From Falciphora oryzae (taxonomy: Eukaryota; Ascomycota; Sordariomycetes; Magnaporthales; Magnaporthaceae), in contig JNVV01000044.1 in assembly GCA_000733355.1 (NCBI GenBank), positions 293,368-357,367 of the forward strand: a stretch of 64,000 bases of DNA, in the 5' to 3' direction. This document shows, one piece after another, positions 23,541 to 36,327 of this stretch. The position numbers and the translations under genes were made by a program. The notes beneath the pieces are model-generated. The model saw only the letters and a list, made by a program, of their open reading frames with translations. It was not told where the DNA came from and made no database searches. Numbering within the stretch: position 1 is the stretch's first letter; every line of letters starts with the position of its first letter.

Positions 23541-25378
23541 ATGGTGTATTGTGGCAAGCCAAGCCAGGGCTGCGAGAGCTGCAGGTAAGCTTCCGAAGCG
23601 GGTCCCGTCCTCCCAAGTCGGGCCTCGAATCACTCTGTTAATCCCACGGCTTGCTTGTTCAGGAAGCTGCACAAGAAGGTCCGTATAGGTCGAGATTATC
23701 TAACACTTCCTTCGAAACCACCCGTGATTGACCAATTCTAACGTGCAACCCAAAAGTGCGACGGCAAAAAGCCAGAATGCACAAGGTGCCTGGACATGGG
23801 GAGGCCATGCCCCGGCTACCGCAACCAGCTGGACCTGATTTTCCGCGACGAGACGGTGAGGACGCATGCGAGGTCAAAATCATCCCGTCGGAAGCCTGGA
23901 GACGGGCCTCGGGCAGGAGTCGACTCGCTGCTGTACAATGGCTGCATCTGGCCCCCGTGGGTGCTGTCGTCCACGGCCGAGCACCCCATGGTCACTCGCT
24001 TCTACAGCATTACCATGGACAACCTGTCCGAAAAAGACCCGGCGCGGAGTCTCCACGCGTACCTGCCCCAGCTGTACAGCAGGAGCAGACCCGGATCGGC
24101 GCTGCGGCTCGCCGCCGAGGCTATATCGTGCGCCACGGCGACCGGGTCCGGGCGGAAGAGTCAGCTGCTGCTCGCTCGGCGACTCTACACCGAAGCGGTT
24201 GCGGCCACGTCCAAGGCGATCCAGGATCCGATAGAGAATAGAGACGATGCGACTCTGTACGCTGTCCTCCTCCTCTCTGGCTACGAGGTGGGCCTTCTTT
24301 TGTCCTTCTAGATGTACCCGAGAACTATTACTGACAACATGCGTCCGTGATCAAGACCAAGACCGTAGACCACCAAACCATATCGCCGGCCTGGGGAGCG
24401 CACGTCGACGGGGCCACAGCGCTGCTGAAGCTCCGCGGCGACTCCGACATGAAGTCGCCGCTGTCGCGTAGCCTATTCCTCTTTGTTCGCAAAATGATGG
24501 TCCGTCGGATTACTCCTGCAGCTTTGTGTGCGAAATACTGACATCACACATCCATGCCCCAGGTCCTCAGCAACATGCAAATTCTTCGACCCGTTGATAG
24601 CCTATTTACTGAAACGTCCTTAGGCGAGAATCCCGAGGACCAGCTTCTGTCCTTGATCATCCGCATACCAGGTCTCCAGTCGGCAGCCGATTTGCTATTT
24701 TCTAGAGCACCCTCTCTAGCCGAGGAAGCCCATGCTGAGAGCCTGGTCGGGTCCGCAAGGGAGCTAGACTCGCGACTCACAGACTGGGCCAGGGACTGCC
24801 CTGCTACTTGGTCCTACTCTGCCGCGACGAACGCGGGAGTCCCCAGCGCCGCCGCAGGATACACACCGTTCCAAATCCATCGGTACCCAGACTTCTACAC
24901 GGCCCGAGTCTGGAACCTCTATCGCGTATCCCGTCTCATCCTCTTGTCGATACTGCGCCAATTGCGGCCGTGGCTGGCTACAAGCTCAGTGGGAACAGAC
25001 CGAGACGACGCCCACAAGCTTGCAGTAGCCAGCATCGAGATGGCCAACGACATATGCGCAAGCGTGCCCTTCCTTTTGGGACATGACCTGTCACGTATCC
25101 AGCTTAACATTGCCGGGGCGGCACAGTCGTGTTCCCAGACGACGGGGAAAGACGGCGGTGCCGCCGCCCCGCGCACTGGACGGTTTTCGCTGATCTGGCC
25201 GCTCCACATCGCCTGCAGTGACGTATCGATCTCTGAAGAGCAGAGGAGGTGGATGCGTGCGCAGCTGAGGCTGATTGCAGACCAGGGCGAGCCCCTGGCT
25301 CACATTGCTGGTCGGTGGGAGAGCCGGACGCTGCATGGCCGTCGGCCAGATAACGGCTTGCGGTTTGATTGTGTATAG
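23541..25378 (+). CDS. Zn2Cys6 fungal transcription factor
   Basis: Proposed exons 23541-23584, 23663-23678, 23757-24287, about 24356-24499 and 24563-25378, about 516 residues. Joining the first three exons yields a perfect zinc cluster with spacing C-x2-C-x6-C-x6-C-x2-C-x6-C (GCESCR, KLHKKCDGKKPECTRC, RPCPGYR) at residues 11-39. The 16-nt second exon is unusually small but is required by the motif. The remainder is the usual helical regulatory region with blocks such as SGYE, SPAWGAHVDGATALLKLRG and VWNLYRVSRLILLSIL. The start of exon four is uncertain: no good acceptor is visible, and 24362 keeps frame equally well. It probably acts in the nucleus as a pathway-specific activator. The acyltransferase gene begins 488 bases downstream on the same strand and is the obvious candidate target. 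Confidence 0.85.
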
Positions 25379-25866
25379 AAGTGTGCTTTTCTTTATCTGG
25401 TTGACTTACTTGCACACCGCATATTGATGCCCAGCAAGCAACGGTCTCGGCCGCGCAGTATCGGGTTCGTCAGGGTCCCCGGGACTCACTAACAAGCCCC
25501 TGTCGTTGCGCCGTGGACGCATGATTCGTCAGGCTGGGGAGGTCTGTACAGAAGAGTACATTTGGGTGCAGCAAACTGACGTCTCCACCGAGACTAACCG
25601 AAAAGGGTATGCTTCGAGATGGCCAATCAACGTCGAGCAGACTCGCCTTTCTGGCGCCTCCGGAGACCTACACGGCTCAGGGGCTAGTGTGGCTCGTCGT
25701 AGGTGGTTTGCCGTAGGTAGAGGTAGATATAAGTGTGCCACTTGGTCTGTTAGATGGGATGTGCCAGACCTTGACTGCTCACTGTTCAACTTCAACCCTC
25801 TTTCTCCCAAAATCTTCCACGTCCCCAGTTTGAACCAGGACCAACTGCGGCAGCGCCCCAGGAATC
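25379..25866. other. Spacer between regulator and acyltransferase
   Basis: These 488 bases hold the 3' end of the regulator gene and the promoter of the acyltransferase. No gene is visible. Confidence 0.7.
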
Positions 25867-27501
25867 ATGGACACCGTCTCACCTGAGCAGTTTGGGCTGA
25901 CCCGGCCGTCGGCCGAGCAGAAGCTGACACCCTTGGACATGAACCTGCCTCGAGTCTACGGCGCGCGCTGGACCCTGTGTTTTGCTCTTCCATCGGAAGC
26001 CGACATGGCAAAAGTGTTAGAAGCTGCCTCGTGGTCTCCCCATCTTGTGGTCGTGAGACACCCACTAATATCTTTTCTTCGCCCAGCTTCGAAAACCTGC
26101 GGGCGGGGCTGGCCCGCACCATCGTGTCGATCCCATCCATCGCCGGACATATTGTAGGTACCTCCTAATGATAATGGCAAAGGCTCCGCTGCCTTGCTAA
26201 CGTTTCGGGCACGCGCCTACCCAAACCACAGGGTGTGGAGGAGGAGTCTGACCCGGATGAGAACAGGGTCCAGATTCTGGACTCGTCCGACGGCGTTCTG
26301 TTTCGGTAATACACGAATCTCCCTTTCGGGGAAGCATCACAGGGAGCACGCTCACAGGACAACACGCGATAGATACAAAGATCTCAGCGGCGATCTGCCG
26401 TCTTATGCCGACTTGAAGGCGCAGGATTTCCCCTTGCGCCACCTCCCCTCGGAAAAGATATTCCCAGTGGGAGTGATGCCCGGGTCCCCGGCATTGGTCT
26501 TCGCGGCACAGGCTAACTTCGTCGACGGCGGGCTCATCCTCACGGCGGGAATCCACCACGCGGCCGGCGACGCTGTAGCCCTGCAGACGATCCTCAGCAC
26601 CTGGGCCCAAAACACAGCAGCCGTGGAAGGCGGTGATTCCAGCGCGTTCACGGCATACGACACCAAGTCCAACGATCGCAGCATCCTGATGGACGGCATC
26701 TCGCCGTCCGACGACACGGCCGCCGACTTTCCAGAGTACGTCCTCAGCCCGACGTCCAAGGAAGAGGCGGCCGCCACCGCCGCCGCCATGGCGAGCTTCC
26801 AGATGCCCCCGATGGAGACGCGCCTGTTCCGGTTCGCGCCCGCCAGGCTGGCCGGCCTCAAGGCCGAGGCGGCCGCCTTCTCGACGCACGACGCGCTGTG
26901 TGCCTTCCTCTGGCGGGCTGTGATGCGCGCGCGGGTCGGCGGAGACGGCCCCGCCCCCGCCGACTCGGCCTTTGCGTACGCCGTCAACGTCCGCCCGCGC
27001 GCCAGCCCGCCGCTGCCGGCCACGTACGTCGGCAACGCGTCGATGCTGGGCCTTACGGGTCGGCTGTCGGCGGCCGACATTCGCGGCCCGGGCGGGCTGG
27101 CGCTCGCCGCGGGTGCGATCCGCGCGTCGCTGACGGCGCGGTTCCCTGATGCCAAGCAAGAGGGCGGCCCCGACCGGGTGGCGCGGACCATCGGGCTGAT
27201 GGGCTCGCGGCGCGACCCGACCGACTACAAGATGGCGTACCGCGCGTTCCTGGGGCCCGACGTCGTGGCGACCTCGTGGGCCGACGTCGCCGTGTACGAG
27301 ACGGCCTGGGGCGACGTCTTGGGCGCGCCCGAGGGGTTCCGCGCCCCGGGGGATGGGGCCGACGGCGTCGTTACCATTCTGCCGCGACGGCGGGAGAAGG
27401 ACGGCGGCGGGCTCGACGTCCAGCTCGGCATGGAAAGCGGGGCCATGGCGAGGCTGCTCGCGGACGAGGAATTCACGCGGGTGGCGGATGCGAGGTCGTA
27501 G
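25867..27501 (+). CDS. BAHD-type acyltransferase (transferase family, trichothecene acetyltransferase-like)
   Basis: Exons 25867-26030, 26087-26153, 26232-26305 and 26373-27501 give about 477 residues in consistent frame. The first intron uses a GTGGTC donor and has a CTAAT branch site. The catalytic HxxxD motif is visible as HHAAGD at about 170 (context GLILTAGIHHAAGDAV). The structural DFGWG-like motif appears as VAVYETAWGDVLGAPEGF near 400. Early blocks include LTPLDMNLPRVY and LARTIVSIPSIAGHI. The family transfers acyl groups, usually acetyl from CoA, to hydroxyls or amines of small molecules; fungal members act on toxins, pigments and other secondary metabolites. No signal peptide, so cytosolic. 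The second half is very GC-rich and gives long antisense frames that are shadows. Substrate unknown. Confidence 0.87.
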
Positions 27502-30405
27502 GCGTGCAGGTAGGAACCGCTGGATTAGCCAATTGGAAGACGTGCAGGTCGCAAAAGGTGGCCGAGGTGGCCACCTGTGTGGTTTGAGGCTCGGGAAGCT
27601 AGTAAGAATCGAGAAAAAGGCGCTGGCACACGGCCGCCGAATGTTCGAGCGAATTCCCGCATTCGTCGGCGTGCGTGCGTGCGCTGCAGCCAATCTAATC
27701 TGGCATGCGCTCGAGGGCCGCTTCCGGACTAGCGCGCCAGATTGTGAAACACGCAGAGCCCGGATCATGTTAATGCCAACCTAAAAGTCAGGGCATTGCC
27801 CGTTGCATCCATCTCTCGCGATCCTCGCGGGGCATTGAAGTCCTGTTGCTGGATCCGTCCCGTCTCCCCAGACGTCATCCTGGACCGACTGGGCCTGGTG
27901 GTTCGTGGGCGGCATTTCCATAAAGATCTGTCTGCGCGCTTGCTAGCTAAAATCCGACTCGGCCCGTCTCGGGACGAGCTTGGGTTCATCGAGGCTCATG
28001 GCCGCCTAGCCGTGTGGTTCTTGTGCACGGCCCCGAGGTGCAGTTCGTCCTTCTGGTGGTGGTGCCGCCATGCATCAAATTCCCTCTGGCGCAGGGGCTC
28101 CGAAGTGGACAATGCTCCGCTCCCTCGCGATGGAACGCCCCCCGTCTGCGCTCTCGCCGTGCCGACCAGGCCGATATCTGGTTCTCGAAATTTGCTGTGG
28201 GCGAGGGGATACGACGTCGGTGGCCAGCGCGAGGGGTGGGCACCACATGGCGTCGCAGCAGACGCCAGCGAAAAGCCAAGCACATGTTTATTCGGGCACG
28301 ATTGGGGCCGCAAAGTCTATCCGACCCCAGCGGGCGCCCGCTCTAGAATGAAAGCCCCGCCACTCCGTCCGAAGGTTGGACAAAGTTGCGATGCTGGGTG
28401 CGTGCATGTCGACGCGTTTCTATTCGCGGTGCCCTGTGTGCCCTTGTCCCTTTGCTGGGACAGGGAACATGGGCAGCCGACAGGGCAGCGTGCTGGGCTC
28501 TGGCTCTGGCCTTTGCTTGCAGCGGGGCCGTGGAAATTGATGCAATGATGCGTGTCTGGCCGGTGCGCAGTGCTCGACCAGACTGGCTCCCCCACAACAA
28601 AATAAACGAGACTGCGAAACAAAGTGACTTTGGCCCCAAGTGTTTTCCCTTTGTATTTCCAGAAAGACAAATGGGAAATAAAAGATTCAACCTGGCTGTA
28701 TATTACCAGCAGTCGTAAAGTATAATATCACGTTTTTTTTTTTTTTAATGTGAAAAGATGTATAGTCGCGGTTTTTTTTCCACGTTGTTCATCGCGGTCA
28801 ATGTACTCCCCGATAGGAGGGACACAGATTGGCCCCTCGTGTCGTGTCAGTGCAGGCCTGCCGTGCCCACACTGTCTGCACCCGCCAGTTTATGCCTGGG
28901 CTGCTGGCTGCATGCGGCGCCCGACAGGCATCCCCTCGGCCCCTCAGCCAGTTGGCCCACCGTGCGAACCACTTTGACTGCACCACCCACCAGAGCCACA
29001 GGGCCAGGGCCAAGCCTGAGGTCGCTTTTTCCGCCGCTGCCAGCATGAAGACAAGCCCAACGCGGGCATTTCCCGTCCGCCTCCCGGCTGCTGGCGCCAT
29101 TCCTGTTATGCTCCATGCTCATTGAGTCGAGCGGCGACATGTGTGTGTGCTGCAGGAACCGACGAGCCTTGCTTGCCACGTCCCTCCCATGAGTGCTCCT
29201 GCCCATTTTTTTGGACCCCGATTTCACCGTCAAGTGTGCCACGCGTGGCTGCCTCTGCCCCCGTTGAATTGAGTGAAGTGACCTTCCTGCCCGAGGCGCC
29301 CGCACACCCCCCAGAACCACCTTCCCCCAATCAACAAGCCGACCGAGTGCACCACGCCGCCAGACCTTTGACCCTCTTTTTGTCTTTGCCGCGCCCAGTC
29401 CGGCCAACCAGATGCCCGATTGCGGCCCATATTCTCCATGACCGTTTCAAATTCGCATCTTGACACCTCTGGAAACATTGAATCGACAGCAAGACAGCCC
29501 GCCCGCCCCGCGTAGGTCCCCTGACTGCCACCAGCAAAATCGTGCAGAGGGTGAGCACGCAAGGCACTCTAGACAAGGCCTCTTTGGACGCGGCCACGAC
29601 TGCGAACGCCCCTTTGCACCATCACCACCACCAGCCCAGCATTCCTGCGCGGGATCCGCCGCGCAGTCACCCGCATTCCACGACTAACTGCGTCGCAAAC
29701 GGGACGACTGCAATAGAATATAGCAAGAGCTCGGGGAATTGAAACGCCCGCCGCCGAGCCCACAGGATTTCGTGTGAGAAGCAAAAAAAAGAGAGGGAAG
29801 AACAAGGCGCCTCCCCGACCGAGTCCGCCAACCTGAACCTGGTGCGCCCTTCCGGCCGCTCTCGCGAGCGGGAATCGACAAGACAAATTGGCGTCCAGCC
29901 GCATGACGTGAACCGGAAGCCACAACGCCCCCCAAATAGCCGCGAAAGGGCGAACAGCCGACCTGCATCCAGGCCTGCCTCCCCTCTTGACACCGTCGCC
30001 GACCTCGGTTTTCCCCCCAGGAGAAAGGACGGCCAAACCTAATCTGGGATCGCACCGCGCGCTGTCGCCGCCGGTCGCCCCCTCCCTTTCCCCATTCCAG
30101 TTCAAGCCCAGCCCGCCCAGCCATTTCCGACTCTCCAGCGTCCGGCCAATTTCTCCGTCGCCGCAGAACCCACCATTCACCGACCGCCACTCCCTAAACC
30201 AGCCCTGATCTGCTCGCCGGAAAAAAGAAAAAAAGAAAGGAAAAAAAACACCACCACGACCGGCTGACCTGCCCTGACCGCCGCACACCCGCCGTCCTCC
30301 GCCCTGCACACGCAGCCGGCGTCGATCCCGGACGCACCTCCCCCTGGTCGACCGTCCTCAACGGACCTCCACGCATCGGTGGCCCCTCCGCCCGATGAAG
30401 TGGTA
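27502..30405. other. Intergenic region with MITE-like element and cdc24 promoter/leader
   Basis: No supported gene in 2.9 kb. A ~270-bp inverted-repeat element occupies about 28585-28852. The last ~600 bases before cdc24 are rich in C and CCG/CCAC motifs with an A-rich tract at about 30219-30249, consistent with a long 5' leader. Confidence 0.65.
28585..28852 (-). mobile_element. MITE-like inverted-repeat element, copy A
   Basis: The left end reads GGCTCCCCCAC, then an A-rich stretch, then ACGAGACTGCG (28585-28616), nearly the same as the left end of the element at 51818. Internally the reverse complement shares several blocks with that copy: CATTGACCGCGAT, ACTAT.CATCTTTTCA, a homopolymer A tract followed by ACGT, and TTTATTTTGTTGTG. 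The right end looks like a shortened inverted copy of the left. No convincing target-site duplication is seen and no coding capacity. It is therefore a small non-autonomous DNA-transposon relative, with boundaries uncertain by about 10-20 bases. Confidence 0.6.
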
Positions 30406-33400
30406 ATGGCACATGCGCCCCTCCTGAGAACAAACACGACGCCCATTTTCCCAGCGTCCGAGAACGGGGTTTCGAGACTGCAGGGCGCGATGGCTGCGCC
30501 GCCGAGGATCAGCCATCTCTCTGGCTCGACCGCCTTCACCTCCACCACCTCCCTCGCCAGCCTAGTCAGCACCGCCTCGACCGTCGTGCCCCCATCCAAC
30601 GGCCAGGTCGTGGCCACGAACAACATCATCAACCAGAGGGCCGACGCCTCCAGGTCGCTGTACCAGATATGCGTCTCCCTCAAGCAGCGCCTGGCCCAGG
30701 TGCCCGGCTTCGAGCAGTACCTGGCCAAGATGGACGCATTGGAGGCTCAGAACCCCGACGGCGGCATCGTCGACTCGGTATGGAGTCTGTTGAGGCTGGG
30801 CTCGCCCCTGCTCTTCATCTACAACCTGCTACAGCCCGAGAACCCCATCGTCATCGACGACGCCGGCGCCAGCGACAGGAAGAAGTCCCAGATGTACATC
30901 TACAAGTTTGTTGAGGCGGTCAAGAAGGACCTCAACGTAGTCGACATATTTACCATCAGCGACTTGATAAAAGACGACACCACTGGGTTTGTCAAGGTAT
31001 GCGTCCTCACCCCTCCCTTCGCGTGTGTCCCTTCCCATGTCCCTTCGTTTGCTTGCGCCTCCGGTGTGACCCGACACTTGTCTCTACCTGCCCCGCCGCC
31101 AGTGCTGTGCGCATGGGACAATTTTTTGCTGACTCTTGCGTTTTCCCAATCTCAAGGTGACCACCGTGGTGAATTACGTGCTCGATATCTGCCAAGAACG
31201 TGGACTACTAAACCAGACCCAACCCTACCCTGAGGATGACGTCCTACCCGACGGCAAGGGCCAGATGAGCTACCGAGACTACATCGTGAAGGAGCTGGTC
31301 GACACGGAGCGGAAATACGTCCAGGACTTGGAGAATCTGCACGACCTGAAGAAGGCCCTGGAAGAGAGGGGCATCATCCCAGGAGACACGGTCCACCAGA
31401 TCTTCCTCAACATCAACCTTATCCTCAACTTCCAGCGTCGATTCCTCATCCGCGTCGAAACGACCAACTCGATGCCTTCGTCAGTCCAGCGGTGGGGCCA
31501 ACCCTTTGTCGTCATGGAGGAGAACTTCGACATCTACCAGCCCTTCATCGCCAACCAGAGGAAGGCTGCCATGGTGGCACAGGCGCACTTTGACAAAATC
31601 AAGACTATCGAACACCCCGTGGCCTGCGACTTCAACACGCTGGACGGCTTTCTGCTAAAGCCAATGCAGAGGCTGGTCAAATATCCGCTACTGCTGAAGG
31701 TACGTCGGTGCCACAGACGTCAGGCTTCCTCTGGCGGCGGCTGGTCGTTCCGCATCTCTAACTTTTGTGCCTGCAGGACCTACTCAAAAAGAGCGAGGAC
31801 GAGGAAGTCAAGGCAGACCTGTCCGCCGGTATCCAAGCCGCCGAAAGAGCCTTGTCCAAGGCCAACGAAGCTGTTGATCGTGATCTACTCGATGAGGCCC
31901 TCGAGGACCTAAAGTCAAGAGTGGACGATTGGAAGAGTCACCAAGTCACCCAGTTCGGCTCTCTGCTCTTGCACGGCGTACACACAGTTCTGACCGGCAA
32001 GACGGAAGCGGAGAGAGATGTAAGCACTGTGCGACCTGTTTTTTTGATTCAATGTTCTGTCTACATGACAACCCCCCCTCTCTCTGGATGACCAAGTGCT
32101 GATTGTGTTCTTGTAGTACGAAATCTACCTGTTTGACTGCATTTTGCTTTGCTGCAAGGAGATCTCGCCCAACAAAATCAAGGACAAGAAGGACAAGACC
32201 AAGTCCACGGGGCCAAAGATCCGGAACAAAAACGCAAAACTGCAGCTTAAAGGGCGCATTTTCATGACCAACGTGACTGAGATTCTGTCATTTTCGAAGC
32301 CAGGTATGTCTACTGGACCGAGCAACAGCGGCTCCAAAGTTCATATCGTTTTGCTCCTTCGTGCTAACAGCGGCTGTAGGTTCCTACACGGTCCAAATAT
32401 GGTGGAAAGGAGACCCCGGCGTGGAAAACTTTGTTATCAAGTTCCAGAACGAGGAGACGATGAAGAAGTGGGCGACGGGCCTCGATGCCCAGAGGAAAAA
32501 GCAGGCAGGACCCGCCTCGGCGACAAGTCCAGACCAAGCAACGCCCGATTTCACATGGATGCAAGGCCAGACAGGTCTGCAGAACCCTTACGTTCAGGAC
32601 GACGACGACGAGAACGACGACGACTTCGTTCCGCCGCCCCAACAAGCCCAGTACGGCACCATGGCCGGCACGATGCCACGCAACGCTTCCACGACAAGCC
32701 TGCGTGGGAGATCACAAACGAACGAGAGCAGTCTCGGTAGAGTGCCACCGCCACGCTTCCCGATGCCCGCACCACCAGCACCCCTCAGCTTGCAGACAGC
32801 GAATGGTCAGCAATCACCCAGCTACCGTGGCGGGGATTCGTACTTCTCACCGGTTTTAGATACCCCCGTGTCCTCGCGGACCAGCACCACGTCGAGCATT
32901 TTCCCTGGCAGCGCCGGCTATGCTTTCCCCAAGACTGGGCAGCCATACGCGGGGCCGTGGGAGGGAGAGATGAACCGGTACACGGCCCCTGCCATGCCTC
33001 GTGCACCGTCCAGGGATGGGCCGTCTCCGGTCAACGCCTACGGAATGGTCAATGGGCGCAATCCTCGGGGGCCTTCTATGCCGGTGATGGCGTCACACAG
33101 CGCGCAAGGCGCCGCGGCTCTGTCTCGCAGCCGATCCTACAGCACGCCTGACATTCAGGGCCCCCCGGGTGTCCGCAGGACGCCAGGTGGGAGTCAGAAC
33201 AACGTGCCCGCCGTGCCCGGTATTCCGGCCCACCTTACGCACGATCGACACGACTCCAACATTCCACGGTCCAATGCCGGTAGCCCCGTCAACAGCCTAC
33301 CGCTTAGAGCGAACACACAGAGCCCTGGTGTCCAAAGAGAGCGCATGCTGCAACAAGGTGGTAGCTACGGTGGGACTATGGCCCAGTTCCCATCGCAGCC

Positions 33401-33878
33401 CATCTATCAGCGCCAGGGCACGCCCGGACCTACCAGTACCCCCAGCAGCAACCTCGCCCCGGCGCCTCTGAACCTGGACCGCGAGAGGACCGTGTCGCCT
33501 CCCCTTGCCACAGGCACCCCTGTGCCACAGAGCGCGGCGTTCGGCGGCCCTGAGATGACGCTGCCGACACAGCTCAAGGTCAAGGTCAACTACGACAACG
33601 CCAACTACGTGACACTCGTCGCGGCGTACAACATCACCTACCAGAGTCTTGTGGACCGCATCGACGCAAAACTTGCCCGCTTCACTAACAGCGGAGTCAG
33701 TCGGGGCAACCTGCGGCTTCGATACCGGGACGACGAGGGCGACTTTGTCAGCATCGTGTGCGACGAGGACGTGCAGATGGCCTTCACCGATGGGCGGAAC
33801 GGTGATAGAGACGCCTACAACGGTGGCGTCGGCGAGGTCGAGCTGTTTTGCGCAACTGTCGGTGGCGGCGACAACTAA
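30406..33878 (+). CDS. cdc24: Cdc24, Rho-family guanine nucleotide exchange factor
   Basis: Exons 30406-30996, 31157-31699, 31777-32019, 32117-32303 and 32380-33878 give about 1020 residues with consistent phases. Order: a calponin-homology-like region (about 80-215, SLYQICVSLKQRLAQVPGFE and KFVEAVKKDLNVVDIF); a DH/RhoGEF domain (about 235-450, ELVDTERKYVQDLENLHDLK, CDFNTLDGFLLKPMQRLVKY); a PH domain (about 460-590, EIYLFDCILLCCKE to FQNEETMKKWATGL); a disordered Ser/Pro linker; and a C-terminal PB1 domain (about 918-1015, LKVKVNYDNANYVTLVAAYN, LRLRYRDDEGDFVSIVCDED). This is the fungal Cdc24 layout. It activates Cdc42 and Rac at growth sites, and its PB1 domain pairs with the Bem1 scaffold to set hyphal polarity. 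The start could instead be the in-frame ATG at 30490. Confidence 0.95.
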
Positions 33879-34987
33879 GAAGGCCTAGCCTCGCTTGTCC
33901 TGCCGCCATGGGGTGCCATCAACCGTCTCGGGCCCTGTCATGTCGAACCAGTCCGTTCCACCCATCAGCTTCATCTCCGGGCTCCCCAAGAAACAGCAGA
34001 GTACCATCGTAATGGCGCGCACTTGGCAAAACCGGCGCGCCCTTGACCATCTCAGCATCGCAAAGCATTCGTGTTGCTTCCCATCCACCCTCCAGTACAA
34101 TTGAGATCCAACATACTCATTGCATACATCATCGGCGTATGGCTTGTCGTTTCCCGCTTCATTCAACTTCAAAATACCACCCATCATTGCTTCTTTCCTC
34201 CCATTTGATCCATACCCCATTTCTCCCCGAGGCGGCGTCACATTTCCTCTACCTCGCAACATCGGGCTCTTTAGACGGTCTCGGCCTCGCCACTTTTTCC
34301 TTTCCCAGCATTCAAGGGGTTTCGCCAACCCCGCATACTGATACCAAAAACTGGATTCTCGCGCGGTTTCCTCTGAGCATTTCGTTTTCTCGTGGTTTGG
34401 CTGTTTCCGTTTTGGTTTCTTCTTCTCTTGTCCCTTTGAGCAATATAGATCACATGTGGAGGCGAGACTTGATGTGTTTGCTGTCTCTCCTCCGTAGGGA
34501 TGCATCTACACGTGCCCCTTTTACATATCCTTGGCTAACCCCCTATAACCTAACCTATCCAGGTATTTTTATTCTTGGCGGATGACAAACCTATTTGTAC
34601 TGGAGCTGATTCTTTTTTTTTTCTCTCTTTTTTCCCTTTTTTTTTCTTCTGCCTGCCTTCGTCTTCTTTTGTTTGTCGTAAGTTTCATGTTTTTGGAGAT
34701 ACCTGACCTCGAACACTCGTTGCCCTTGTGGGCGAGCTTGAATTTGAAACCAAGTTAGTTTCTATAGACGTCCGTCCCATTCTGTATATCTGTGTGCTGG
34801 CCGCCATGGTAATATTTTGCTCCTTCGTATTCTCGGACCCTTGAATAGTAAAATTGCGTGTGCGCCTGTAATGCCCTAGCCTAGGAAGCAGACCTACTGG
34901 CGCGCATCACCATAACCGTGCCGGCCCTTCCTAGGTTCCCAACCGTTCTGAGAACAGACGGTCGTCGGCTGCAGGGGCGTCGTGGCC
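33879..34987. other. Convergent 3' region, T-rich
   Basis: It lies between the ends of cdc24 (+) and a small secreted protein gene (-). It is pyrimidine-rich, with T-dominated tracts around 34612-34650, and carries both terminators. No gene is seen. Confidence 0.65.
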
Positions 34988-35275
34988 CTAACAGGTGCAG
35001 TAGGCAGACGGGCCCTCCATGGCGCAGCTGGCGTCGCGGCACGTCGTGCTCTCCTCCCACCGGTTCAGCGAGTTGCAGGCGCAGACGGTCTGCCGCTCGA
35101 AGCACGCAAACGTGCCCGGCTGGTCGCACGGCTCGCCGGCCCACTGCCTGGGCCCGAGGGGCTTGCTGTTGGTGTCCGGTTGTTGGTGGTTGAGGGCGGG
35201 TGGTGTGGCTAGTGCGGCTGCGCAGGGGATCGCGGCTGCAGCGTAGGACAGGGCGGAGAGGAGCTGGCTGGGCAT
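34988..35275 (-). CDS. Small secreted cysteine-rich protein (family member 1)
   Basis: A 95-residue intronless protein starting MPSQLLSALSYAAAAIP with a signal peptide-like hydrophobic N-terminus (about 1-23), a short Pro/Gln-rich spacer, and a compact C-terminal domain of 46 residues with eight cysteines. Relative to the first Cys these are at 1, 9, 16, 18, 30, 35, 44 and 46. The domain opens CDQPGTFAC, has a central Trp at 24 and ends SAYCTC. The spacing matches the protein at 48709 almost exactly (same 46-residue length, same PGT and Trp), and more loosely that at 47620. It is probably exported and disulfide-bonded. The class is typical of fungal effector candidates, but no function is known to me. 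Confidence 0.75.
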   Translation of the reverse strand: MPSQLLSALSYAAAAIPCAAALATPPALNHQQPDTNSKPLGPRQWAGEPCDQPGTFACFERQTVCACNSLNRWEESTTCRDASCAMEGPSAYCTC

Positions 35276-36327
35276 TTGTTTGAAGCGATGCGTGATATTG
35301 ACCTTTGATGCTATTCGGGGGGACGCAGACGTAGATCGCCTTAGGAGTCGAGAGGTTGGTTTATTACTTACCGCCTTGCTAAACGTAACTTATCTTGCCT
35401 TTCTATATTTTTTTAATTACCCTCCTCCTCGCCCAGACTGTTGAAAGAACCGAGCCGGCCCGAGGAGATGCGATGGCTGGACTGAACCCATCTTGGAGCA
35501 ATGTCCTTTGTGTTTCTGTCCGATTGAAAAGAGACGTAGGTTCCCAGCTCCGAGCCGATAGGGATTCACTACGCGCTGCTCTACCTGCTATGCACAAAAT
35601 TGAGTCGTGTTATACCCGACCTGCTCGTTCCGGAAGCGCGTGACCTTCTAGAAACGTATGCATGACCGCTCTATTCTTGGGACGCGGAAGCTTGGCCGGG
35701 AGATCGGTCCCCGACTCTGCCCGGGATTTCGGCGGTTTTCAGAGGACTGAAATACCCGCGTGATGTGACATATATACATGGGACTCGAGTCTCTGCCCTG
35801 TGGCTTTTCGGAAGGTCCCGGCACGGATGAACTAGTTGACATAGGGGCTTGTGGAAATAGAGCACATGGAGGGGTCTGCTGGGCGTGTTGGCTGCGCGAG
35901 ACGGAAATTTACTGTCCATCCTGCCCTCTTACTCTTCTCTAGGTAAATTGGAGAGCAGATATTTGGGAAGCAGACTTCTTTGTGATATCGTGAATATGTA
36001 CAAGGTTTATACACAGAAACGGCGGTCCAACAAAGCCCCGACTCGGGGTCTGTCTGAACGTACCATGCCCATCCAGACTCCTACAACGCCAATGATGCGG
36101 ACCGGCCCTCCTCCATCTTCTGGCGCTCGAGGATAGCACAAGAGGTCGACCATGGCATGTATATCTCTCCGTACGCGCCGGTCGTTTCCAGTCATGCTCG
36201 TTCGGTCATGGGCAGCATCGGCGGAGGCTCCCAGGTTTTTCCGAGGAGCGAGTCCGGCGTCGGCTGGATCGAGTGGTGGCATTGTCTCGTTCCGTGATCT
36301 ATTTTAAAAGCCTCCCGGTCTCCTCGT
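35276..36327. other. Intergenic, no gene seen
   Basis: About 1 kb between the minus-strand secreted-protein gene and the 3' end of mrp10. Only short overlapping frames with no domain or signal sequence are present. Confidence 0.65.

Noticed and set aside
26197..27768. 523-residue minus-strand open frame
   Set aside because: Antisense shadow of the very GC-rich acyltransferase exon; composition is Arg/Gly/Pro-rich with no recognisable fold.
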